From Halococcus hamelinensis 100A6 (GTDB lineage: Archaea > Halobacteriota > Halobacteria > Halobacteriales > Halococcaceae), in assembly GCF_000336675.1 (NCBI RefSeq), contig NZ_AOMB01000036.1, positions 1 to 48,440 of the forward strand: DNA of 48,440 nt, read 5' to 3'. This document shows positions 19,413 to 27,167 of the stretch, one piece after another; position 1 is the stretch's first letter; each line of letters begins with the position of its first letter. A program made the position numbers and the translations under genes. Below the pieces are notes generated by a model. It did no database searches, was not told the DNA's origin, and was given only the letters and a program-made list of their open reading frames with translations.

Positions 19413-19552
19413 CTCGGGCGTACGGCCTGCGATGTTCCGTGACACAACGCGTCCATTCATGGCCATCGGGACTCGTCTTATCGTCTCCCCATAGCTTAGC
19501 CCTCTCCACCCCCGACGACCGATACCGAGCAAAGAAGTGGAAGCAAAAACGC

Positions 19553-21670
19553 CTATTCGGAATACAACTCAGTTACGAGGCGTATATCTCGCGCCGAACG
19601 ACCGACGACGAGTTCGAATTGGCCTTCGAGAGGCATCCATCCATTGGTCTCATCATAACGTTCGAACGGGAGAAGATCAAGATCGATATCAACTGTCATC
19701 GTTTCATTGGCAGGAATAGCAACCGAAGAAAAGCCCGCCAATTCCTGAACCGGTCGATTTACTCCATCGGATTTCTCTGAACGGGCGTAGATCTGTACTA
19801 CTTCGTTCCCGTCTCGATTGCTTGTGTTCTCGAGAGTGATACGTATCTGCCGTTCCTCAACAACCTCAATTGAATGATACGAAAAAGTTGCATACGAGAG
19901 ACCATGACCGAAGGGATAAATCGGCTCAATATCGTTTGCATCGAAGTGTCGATATCCAATAAACAGATCCTCCGCGTATTGGACTGTTCCATCCGTTCCG
20001 GGAAACGTAGAGGGATCCGCTGTTGGGTAGTCCGACTCGTTTGCGAACGTCACCGGAAGACGCCCGGATGGGTCGACATCGCCAAAGAGAACCGCTGCGA
20101 GGGCATCGCCATCGGATTGACCAGGATACCAATTCTCGACTACCGCACTCACATCGTCCTGCCAAGGGAGCTCGACCGGTCCGCTTGATTGAACGACGAC
20201 GACAGTCCGGTCGTTGACTCCAGCGACTGCTTCGATGAGCTCGTCCTGTTTCCCTGGAAGCCGGAGACTATCCCGATCGAGCGCTTCTGCTGCTGCATCC
20301 TGGACGACGACGACAGCGACATCAGCTGTAGATGCGACGTCAATCGCATCTTCGAGACGAGGTTCGGACGATCCGCCGTTTTCGTTTTCATCTCCACCAC
20401 CGAAGAACGAGACTTGTTCGACTTCCGGTACGCCACGTGCGACGCTAACGTCACCTGTCGCACGCTCGCGAATCCCGTCTGCTGTTGGAACCTCATCAAG
20501 TGGTTCGATTTCAGATGAGCCCCCACCACCGGATTTCGCCTCGTGAACACTGGGACCAACCACCGCAATACTCGTATCGTCCGCTAGCGGTAAGATCCCG
20601 TCGTTCTGTAGGAGAACTGTTCCACGTGTCGCGATCGTCTCAGAAAGTCCACCATGTTCGGTATCCTCTCGGATGTCTTCACTGCGGTCATCCTCGAAGA
20701 GCCCGACTCGTTTCATCTGACGAAGGATTCGGCTCACCATGTCATCGATTCGGGATTCCGGAACATCGCCCTCTTTCACTGCATCGAAGAGAGGCTCCGC
20801 GAAAAGTCCCGTGTTCGATGGGTCCGGCATTCCATCCGAAACATCTGTGTTCTCTCCGAAGACGGCATCACTACCGCCATCACTCTCGATCCCGAACGCT
20901 TCCCACATCTCATCGCGGTCGATGCCTGGCATCTCCAGATCAAGTCCGGCGTTCGTTGAACCGACAGTACTCTTCGTACCGAACCAGTCAGAGACGACGT
21001 ATCCCTCGAATCCCCACTCTTCCTTCAGCACGTCCATCAGGAGCCTACGTTTCTCACTCATAGGTTCTCCATTCACACCGTTGTACCCGGACATTACCGA
21101 ACCTGCGCCGGCATCGACTGCAGCTTTGAATCCTGGCAGATAGCACTCACGTAAGGCAGTCTCACTAACGTCGACGTTCACAGACGCGCGCTTCGTCTCC
21201 TGGTTGTTTGCAACGTAATGCTTTGGCGTCGCAACGATGTCCTCCGATTGAATGCCATCGACCATGGCGGCAGCGAAAGCGGCGGTGAGAACCGGATCTT
21301 CCGCATAGTATTCGAAATTCCGACCACAGTGTGGAACTCGAATCAAATTGACACCGGGTCCAAGTAGAGCATCCTGACCACGCGATTTTGTCTCTTGGCC
21401 CATAGCCGCCCCCTGTCTGCGGGCTAGCTCCGGATCAAATGTCGCGGCCAACGCAATCGATGAAGGAAACGCAGTCGCAGGCTTCCCGTGTGCCCGGACA
21501 CCCATTGGTCCGTCAGTAAGTCTAAACTCCGGGATTCCAAGCCGCTCAACACCTGGGAGATAACCCGTCGCCAGCCCTTCTGGGTCGGCTGCTCCATGGA
21601 CAAGTCGAATTTTTTCTTCGAGAGTGAGCTCTTGTAGTTGCTCTCGCACCTCTGTACGGTCGTTTACCAT
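19553..21670 (-). CDS. Glycoside hydrolase family 3 beta-glycosidase A
   Basis: 705 residues, full GH3 architecture. It has an N-terminal (beta/alpha)8 barrel with RLTDGPMGVR, the KH pair at 150-151 (ATPKHYVANNQETKR) and the nucleophile Asp228 in VVSDWFG; a second alpha/beta domain; and a C-terminal fibronectin-III-like domain. The FnIII domain starts after FGHGLSYATFSY, with ELAGF near its middle. The enzyme releases terminal sugars (glucose, xylose or similar) from beta-linked oligosaccharides with retention. There is no signal peptide, so it acts inside the cell on imported oligosaccharides. A TATA-like tatattta on the minus strand (21698-21705) lies about 31 bases before the ATG. It is followed on the same strand by nothing of its own operon. 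Confidence 0.92.
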   Translation of the reverse strand: MVNDRTEVREQLQELTLEEKIRLVHGAADPEGLATGYLPGVERLGIPEFRLTDGPMGVRAHGKPATAFPSSIALAATFDPELARRQGAAMGQETKSRGQDALLGPGVNLIRVPHCGRNFEYYAEDPVLTAAFAAAMVDGIQSEDIVATPKHYVANNQETKRASVNVDVSETALRECYLPGFKAAVDAGAGSVMSGYNGVNGEPMSEKRRLLMDVLKEEWGFEGYVVSDWFGTKSTVGSTNAGLDLEMPGIDRDEMWEAFGIESDGGSDAVFGENTDVSDGMPDPSNTGLFAEPLFDAVKEGDVPESRIDDMVSRILRQMKRVGLFEDDRSEDIREDTEHGGLSETIATRGTVLLQNDGILPLADDTSIAVVGPSVHEAKSGGGGSSEIEPLDEVPTADGIRERATGDVSVARGVPEVEQVSFFGGGDENENGGSSEPRLEDAIDVASTADVAVVVVQDAAAEALDRDSLRLPGKQDELIEAVAGVNDRTVVVVQSSGPVELPWQDDVSAVVENWYPGQSDGDALAAVLFGDVDPSGRLPVTFANESDYPTADPSTFPGTDGTVQYAEDLFIGYRHFDANDIEPIYPFGHGLSYATFSYHSIEVVEERQIRITLENTSNRDGNEVVQIYARSEKSDGVNRPVQELAGFSSVAIPANETMTVDIDLDLLPFERYDETNGWMPLEGQFELVVGRSARDIRLVTELYSE

Positions 21671-21697
21671 CTCTGAGTACTACTTCGTGCGGTCTCA

Positions 21698-21705
21698 TAA
21701 ATATA
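21698..21705 (-). promoter_or_regulatory. TATA element of GH3 gene A
   Basis: The minus-strand sequence tatattta is centred about 31 bases upstream of the ATG at 21670. This predicts a leader of only a few bases, the usual haloarchaeal arrangement. Assigned by position and sequence only. Confidence 0.5.
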
Positions 21706-21942
21706 GCTAGGATCATGTCCATATCACTTTTACTGTAACGAGTGGAAATACAGTGATCATCCGGTTGTATATGTATCCAAACGGAACTCACTCGTGTATA
21801 ACTGTATTGAGCGGCCTGTTCGTATCGACTCTCATCGAATCGACCACGTGTCTGGGACAGACAACAGCCAAACAGGTGACGTAGTGGACCATCGGAACGG
21901 AGAGTAGTGCTTTAAAACCGCCGACCGAACATATAAACGTAC

Positions 21943-24180
21943 TCACCTAATTGTGATCTCTCTGGATAGCTCGTTTACGTACAGTTCGAATGGAACTGAT
22001 TCAACGACCCGTGACCCATCAGGACGCACTACCGCAAGGTCCTCAGAGTCCAGCTCGAACAGTGCGGTCTCGGTTTCGCCAGGCGCTATATCTATCTTCG
22101 TGAACGCCAGTAATTCACGAACAGGCGTCACGACCGAACTTTGAAGATGTTGCCCGAAAAGCTGAACCGTCTCGGTTCCGCTCCGATTTCCCGTGTTCGT
22201 GACAGTCACTTCAACGGATAGCCCATCGTCGGCCAAAACTCTCCGATCAGACACTTCGAGGGACTTGTACGTGAACTCCGTGTAGCTTAGACCGTATCCA
22301 AATTCGAACAGTGGGTTGTAGGATGGGAGATGCTCTTGGCTTCCGATCGGACTTGGGTGGGGGAGCCAGTCATGCCGAACGGGTAGGTCACCGATCGTAC
22401 GCGGAAAAGAGATTGGAAGGCGTCCAGATGGATTCGTCCGTCCCAAGAGAATGTCCGCGATCGCCCCTCCACCCTCAATACCTGGGAAGAAACCGACCAG
22501 CAGACCACTGACCTGATCGACGACGTCTGTTAGGACAAGTGGACGACCCGTGATAACGAGGAGAACGACCGGTGTTCCAGTCTCGCAAACTGTTTCTAGG
22601 AGCTCTTTCTGTACGTCTGGGAGTTTGAGCTGATTGCGTGTTGGAAACCCACTTGACGAATCAGTTATCGATTTGGGGCCAAATTCGTGGAGGTACCAAG
22701 GCTCACCCAGAACCACGATGGCTGTGTCTGCTGCAGCGGCGCGTTCCGCGATCTCGTCTGGCTGCAGTGTGACATCGCTGACGATCCCGGTTTCGTAGTC
22801 GACAGTCATTTCCGGACCCGAGGCACTCACCAATCCTCCATAGATCGTTTGTCCCTGTGAATCGTCCACCCCGTACACAGTCCATCCACCGAGCAAATTA
22901 TCGATTGAGTCCGCGTTCGGTCCCGTGACGAAGACGTCATCCTCACCGTTCAGCGGGAGTACGTCGTTTCGGTTTTGAAGCAACGTCACAGATTCGCTCG
23001 CGGCATCTCGCGCAACCGCTCGGTGCTCGCTTGATCCAACGGTCTCCGAGGCAAGCTTCGGTGGAACGTAGGGGTCGTCAAACAACCCTAGCTCGAATTT
23101 GAGCTCAAGAACGCGATAGGTGCTCTCATCGAGACGCTCTTCACTAACAGTTCCTTTCTCAACCAGATCATAGAGCAGTTGTGCATGCTCCGGTCCACCA
23201 ACAGACGCGATGTCCAAACTAGCGTCCGTGGCTAAATCGACAGCGTCCCGGAGCGATGCGGCAACTTGGTGCCGGTCGGCCAGCATTCGTATACCCAGCC
23301 AATCCGAGCACACCACACCACCGAATTTTAGTTGCTTCCGCAGTACTTCATCGAGATAATATTTGGAGCTGTGTGCGGGTTGGTTTCCAATAGCATTGTA
23401 CGCCGGCATTACTCCGGCTACCCCCTCGCTGACCGCACGCTCGAAGGGCGGGAGATACACTCGCCAAAGCGTTTCTGGAGAGACATCGATCGGGGCCGTA
23501 TCCTCCCCACGTGTCGGACCGCTACTCGCGGGATAGTGTTTTACCGTCGCCGCAACTGCTGTTGGATCGTCCAGATCGTCACCTTGAAGCCCCCTAATCT
23601 CTGCGCTGACAAACTCCTCCACCAGCGTTGTCGATTCGCCGTACGTCTCGTATGTTCGTCCCCAGCGTGGGTCGCGAGCGATATCAGCGGTCGGTGAGTA
23701 GTTTTGGTTCGCACCCGTTGCGGACATTTCTGCCGCTGTAACTCGAGCCGCGCGTTTGACGATGTCTGGGTTCCACGTTGCCGCCATACCCAAATTCTGA
23801 GGGAAAACCGTGCTGCGCTCAATATTCGCGTGCCCGTGTATCGCATCAACAGCAACCAGTAGCGGAATACCAAGCCGGGTTTCGTTCATAGCAACCCGCT
23901 GTAATCGGTTTGCGATCCGCCCTGCCACAGAGACCTGGTTGTACTTCGAAATCCCCGTCCCAAAGGGGCTTACTGAGCCAATGTAGTAGTCACGAATGGC
24001 GACTTCGACGTCCGTTATCGCTGTTGTTTCTGTAGCTCGCTTCCTTGTATCCGTGAACGAACCAACATGCATTCCGACGAGTTGACCGACTTTTTCCCGA
24101 CGGGTCATTCGTTCTAGAAGGTCTACTGTGCGAACTCTTGTAGACTCGTTTGGATCTTTGTATGGAGGTTTGCTGGGCAT
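21943..24180 (-). CDS. Glycoside hydrolase family 3 beta-glycosidase B
   Basis: 745 residues from the ATG at 24178-24180. Typical BglX-like GH3 features are present: GIPLLVAVDAIHGH, the RDPRWGRTYETYGE block, KHYPASSG, the nucleophile Asp293 in VVCSDWLG and a C-terminal FnIII-like domain after FGYGLSYTEFTY. The enzyme hydrolyses beta-linked gluco/xylo-oligosaccharides. It lacks a signal peptide and is therefore probably cytoplasmic. The open frame runs 61 codons further upstream, but a TATA-like tttaatat (24203-24210) about 27 bases before 24180 suggests a leaderless start there; 24204 is an alternative ATG that overlaps that element. It is clearly a different subfamily from GH3 A, 270 bases away on the same strand, so the two likely cleave different linkages. 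Confidence 0.9.
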   Translation of the reverse strand: MPSKPPYKDPNESTRVRTVDLLERMTRREKVGQLVGMHVGSFTDTRKRATETTAITDVEVAIRDYYIGSVSPFGTGISKYNQVSVAGRIANRLQRVAMNETRLGIPLLVAVDAIHGHANIERSTVFPQNLGMAATWNPDIVKRAARVTAAEMSATGANQNYSPTADIARDPRWGRTYETYGESTTLVEEFVSAEIRGLQGDDLDDPTAVAATVKHYPASSGPTRGEDTAPIDVSPETLWRVYLPPFERAVSEGVAGVMPAYNAIGNQPAHSSKYYLDEVLRKQLKFGGVVCSDWLGIRMLADRHQVAASLRDAVDLATDASLDIASVGGPEHAQLLYDLVEKGTVSEERLDESTYRVLELKFELGLFDDPYVPPKLASETVGSSEHRAVARDAASESVTLLQNRNDVLPLNGEDDVFVTGPNADSIDNLLGGWTVYGVDDSQGQTIYGGLVSASGPEMTVDYETGIVSDVTLQPDEIAERAAAADTAIVVLGEPWYLHEFGPKSITDSSSGFPTRNQLKLPDVQKELLETVCETGTPVVLLVITGRPLVLTDVVDQVSGLLVGFFPGIEGGGAIADILLGRTNPSGRLPISFPRTIGDLPVRHDWLPHPSPIGSQEHLPSYNPLFEFGYGLSYTEFTYKSLEVSDRRVLADDGLSVEVTVTNTGNRSGTETVQLFGQHLQSSVVTPVRELLAFTKIDIAPGETETALFELDSEDLAVVRPDGSRVVESVPFELYVNELSREITIR

Positions 24181-24202
24181 GTCGAGACATGGGGCAATGT
24201 CC

Positions 24203-24210
24203 ATATTAAA
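24203..24210 (-). promoter_or_regulatory. TATA element of GH3 gene B
   Basis: The minus-strand sequence tttaatat is centred about 27 bases before the ATG at 24180. This is the spacing expected between a haloarchaeal TATA box and a leaderless start, and it decides the start codon of GH3 gene B. Confidence 0.5.
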
Positions 24211-24337
24211 CTGGGGGGCATCGTGCGAAGCATTTTTGTTCTCTCGTAGATGAGCATTATTGGTAATACCGAAATGAAAAACAAACAGATGGCTGTCCGA
24301 AGTCGTTCTTGGAACCATTCGTCGGGGGAAAAAGCGG

Positions 24338-24700
24338 ATGAGTGACGAGACGACAGAACACACGGAAAGCGGAGCACTGGACCACGGCGATTCAAGTGGA
24401 GACTACGCGAAACACTGGACCAACAAAGCAGATAACAGGGAGGATCTCCCGGCTGAGAATGTCGATGTGAAATCGGATTGGGTTGGGTTGACGGTCTACC
24501 TTCCGGAACCACTCCGGGACGAATTGGAGTTGGTCTTCCGCGAGCATAGCTTAGAATGCAAGCGCTCAACGGACATAGACCTCAAGAAACTTCGTCATTT
24601 CTATCCGAGCGTAGTTGCTCTCGGAATAGAACGCCTCGAGAGTATGAATACAGAGGAGCTCACCCCTCTCCTCACGTACCTTTCAGAGGAGTACGAATGA
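24338..24700 (+). CDS. Small conserved-looking haloarchaeal protein, resembles partition-associated plasmid proteins
   Basis: 120 residues. The first 45 residues are acidic, polar and probably disordered. The rest is a compact alpha-helical domain containing VGLTVYLPEPLRDELELVF and later HFYPSVVALGIERL. From memory this layout (charged N-terminus, a YLPE strand, charged helices, an HFYPxVV helix) resembles small haloarchaeal proteins encoded next to ParA ATPases on megaplasmids. No ParA gene is present here, so it would be an orphan. It lies divergent to GH3 gene B. Function unknown; DNA binding is a guess supported only by the nearby palindromes at 24731 and 24900. Confidence 0.65.
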   Translation: MSDETTEHTESGALDHGDSSGDYAKHWTNKADNREDLPAENVDVKSDWVGLTVYLPEPLRDELELVFREHSLECKRSTDIDLKKLRHFYPSVVALGIERLESMNTEELTPLLTYLSEEYE

Positions 24701-24730
24701 TCACACATGGTGACGGGCTGCTCCGGTAGT

Positions 24731-24742
24731 ATTACTAGTAAT
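24731..24742. repeat. Perfect 12-base palindrome ATTACTAGTAAT
   Basis: Directly visible: attactagtaat reads the same on both strands. It lies 30 bases after the stop of the small gene at 24338-24700. Its core ACTAGTA recurs in the inverted repeat at 24900. It could be a protein-binding site. Confidence 0.6.
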
Positions 24743-24899
24743 TTTCTCACTATGCGGAAGAGTTCTGAGCGCAGCCGGTCGTTATCAGAAAAGATTTGTA
24801 ACACCAATACGCACATTACTACCAACAGAGTATGCACTTATACAGTTGTATAGAACCTTCATGATGTCTCGAAATTGTTAGAAAGAGAGTCATCAGAAA

Positions 24900-24920
24900 A
24901 ATACTAGTAAATCTAGTATT
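24900..24920. repeat. Inverted repeat AATACTAG-N5-CTAGTATT
   Basis: Two perfect 8-base arms separated by taaat. It shares the ACTAGTA core with the palindrome at 24731-24742, 160 bases away. Candidate operator or partition-type site; the loop is too short and AT-rich to be a convincing terminator. Confidence 0.55.
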
Positions 24921-25261
24921 ACTGGTATCGACCACTACCGGACAGCCACCCTTAGATTGAGGCTGGAGCGAGAGAGTTTCCATAGGGCGGGGTGAAGATC
25001 ACAGTACAATACATATGTGAATCTCTGATAGCGCTGTTTAGTTGGGATCGAGAAGGCAGAAGAGTTGGTTCCTCATACCACTCAACAGTCTTCCCGGTGA
25101 GGTATTTGAAACGGGGGATACTGGCTGTTGGGACCGTGAACGGACTCCTAATCTCGGCCCTCAGATCGTAGCACCGCTGTTCCACCGGATTGGGACTCGC
25201 CGCCCCATTGTATGTGATGTCGTGATGCGCTATCCCTGGGGTTTGGTATTGTGAAGGAAAG

Positions 25262-25270
25262 TTTTAAATA
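25262..25270 (+). promoter_or_regulatory. TATA element of the ABC importer operon
   Basis: ttttaaata, a strong archaeal TATA sequence, is centred 35 bases before the ATG of the binding-protein gene. This predicts a transcript start near 25293 with a leader of about 8 bases. Confidence 0.55.
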
Positions 25271-25300
25271 TACCATCGACTACTGTGATGGTGGACCTCA

Positions 25301-27088
25301 ATGGTAGATAATAGCAATGGCCGGGCATCCCGGAGGAAGTGGCTGAGAGCCCTGGGAGCAGGGTCAGCAGCACTGCTAGCCGGTTGCTCAGGTGATACAC
25401 CCGAACCCGGTGGACAGGGGGGCGGTTCCACAGGGAACGGACAGGGAGAAGGCTCCACAGAAAACTCGGTTGACCAAACGTTTTACAATGCGACATGGGC
25501 CATCCCGACACAAGCACAGTACAATCAGCAGAACCCGACTAACCAGACGGAGTTCCCTAACTACGTGTTGTTTGGGCGACTCGCTCAGTACAATCAGACG
25601 AGCGCGGAATGGGTCCCCCATCTAGCAGAAGAGTGGAACATATCCGGGACATCGGTCACGCTCAACCTCAACGATTCGTTCGTCTGGCACGACGGCGACC
25701 CGGTTACGGCCAAAGACGTTGCAACGAAACTGCGTGTAGAATACGCAATGGAAACAACGTTAGCCAACTTTCTCAGCGGGGTTGAAGTGCCAGACGAGAC
25801 GACGATTGAGATCGAACTACAAGGCGAAACGAACCGGAATCTCCTCTATCAGAACCTGCTATCGCTCATGATTGACACCCCGACAAGCGTTTGGGGGGAG
25901 TACGTCTCTGACGTCCAGTTCGACGATTCGGACTATTCGAGCGTACAAGAGGAGATAGTACAGTTCAGTTGGCAAGATCCCATCGGGTGGGGGCCGTTCC
26001 AGCTCGACGACCAGACCGGCCAGCAGATCCAACTGACGAAATTTGACGACCATCCACAGGCAGACCAAATCAATTTCTCGACGATGGCCTTCCGGTACGT
26101 TGAGAACAAACAGCAGAAAATGCAGGGCTACCTCTCCGAACGCATCAGCGGTGGAGGGATGATCCCAACGAAGTCAGTCTATGACCAAATGCCGAGTGCG
26201 TTCCAGAACTGGAACTTCAATCGCGGCGTCGGGTTCGCTCTACACTTCAACCAGAATCGCAAGGTATTCCAGGACGTGCGAGTTCGGAAGGCACTCTCGC
26301 ACGTACTTGACCGAGGACCAATGGTCGAGAACACGAGCATTGTCGGTCCCAAAACGCTCGAGTTCGACACGGGGTTTCACGGCAACAAGAAGTTTCAGCG
26401 TCGGTATATCGGCGACACCCTGAACGAATTTACGCTCTACAACGACACGAAGCGGGCCACAGCGCTGCTAAAGGAGGCCGGATTCACCAAGAACGGCGAG
26501 AAATGGACGAAACCCAACGGTGACCCGTTCCAGCTGACACTCAAATCCGCATCCGGCTTCAGTGCATGGCGCGTCGGCACGAACGAGGCGACACGACAGT
26601 TGAACGAATTTGGGATCGATGCTGAGTTCACACCGGTCCAAAACAGTACGTACCTCTCGAACACGTTATCGAACGGCGACTTTGACATCGGTGCCTCTTT
26701 CGTTGGCCAACAGATCCTACACCCGCTCACGGACCTAGAAACCTCGTTCTATGGATACCCTAGCTTCGCTCCCGATATAGGAACTCCAGACGAGTTCTCG
26801 GTCCCGATGCCGGTCGCCAACCCGTCCGGGTCCACGAAGACAGTGAATGTGCGGGATCTGATCTCCCGGATCACGTCCACCTCTGGCCAGAAGAGCCAGG
26901 ACCTGATAAAGCGACTCTCGTGGGTCTACAATCAGACCATGCCGACCTACGTCGTGTTTACGAGCTACGGGTACAGCTTCCTCAATACGGACAACTGGAC
27001 TGTTCCCCCGGAGGACGCGGCAACAAACGGTGTGAGTTATCCAGTCGCGCTCATGATGCATAAAGGACAGGTTCGGGCAAAGCAATGA
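25301..27088 (+). CDS. ABC transporter solute-binding lipoprotein, family 5 (peptide/oligosaccharide type)
   Basis: 595 residues. A Tat signal with twin Arg (RR at 11-12, ASRRKWLRALGAG) ends in a lipobox LLAGC with Cys29, so the folded protein is exported by Tat and anchored by lipid. A Gly/Pro/Ser-rich linker (30-55) follows. The family-5 binding-protein fold is indicated by LAEEWNISG, NDSFVWHDGDPVTAKDV and the KALSHVLDRG region. In archaea and Thermotogales, this family binds peptides or beta-linked oligosaccharides. The surrounding sulfatases and GH3 enzymes make a sulfated oligosaccharide the preferred inference. It is first of an importer operon; the permease starts 79 bases downstream. 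Confidence 0.9.
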   Translation: MVDNSNGRASRRKWLRALGAGSAALLAGCSGDTPEPGGQGGGSTGNGQGEGSTENSVDQTFYNATWAIPTQAQYNQQNPTNQTEFPNYVLFGRLAQYNQTSAEWVPHLAEEWNISGTSVTLNLNDSFVWHDGDPVTAKDVATKLRVEYAMETTLANFLSGVEVPDETTIEIELQGETNRNLLYQNLLSLMIDTPTSVWGEYVSDVQFDDSDYSSVQEEIVQFSWQDPIGWGPFQLDDQTGQQIQLTKFDDHPQADQINFSTMAFRYVENKQQKMQGYLSERISGGGMIPTKSVYDQMPSAFQNWNFNRGVGFALHFNQNRKVFQDVRVRKALSHVLDRGPMVENTSIVGPKTLEFDTGFHGNKKFQRRYIGDTLNEFTLYNDTKRATALLKEAGFTKNGEKWTKPNGDPFQLTLKSASGFSAWRVGTNEATRQLNEFGIDAEFTPVQNSTYLSNTLSNGDFDIGASFVGQQILHPLTDLETSFYGYPSFAPDIGTPDEFSVPMPVANPSGSTKTVNVRDLISRITSTSGQKSQDLIKRLSWVYNQTMPTYVVFTSYGYSFLNTDNWTVPPEDAATNGVSYPVALMMHKGQVRAKQ

Positions 27089-27167
27089 CTCCGTTCCTAG
27101 ATACACCAGACATGCTGGTGATTCGGACACAGATAAGCATATGGAGAAGACATAGCGAACGAAAATC

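Larger units (their letters stand above)
24701..25300. other. Intergenic region with two related palindromes and the ABC-importer promoter
   Basis: 600 bases, AT-rich in the left part, with no convincing gene. It contains the palindrome attactagtaat (24731-24742), the inverted repeat aatactag-N5-ctagtatt (24900-24920), and the TATA element of the binding-protein gene at 25262-25270. Short open frames on both strands at 24950-25250 show no family features. Confidence 0.5.

Noticed and set aside
24731-24742. Palindrome as a transcription terminator of the small gene at 24338
   Set aside because: The 12-base palindrome is AT-rich with no loop and no T-run directly after it, so a protein-binding site is more likely.
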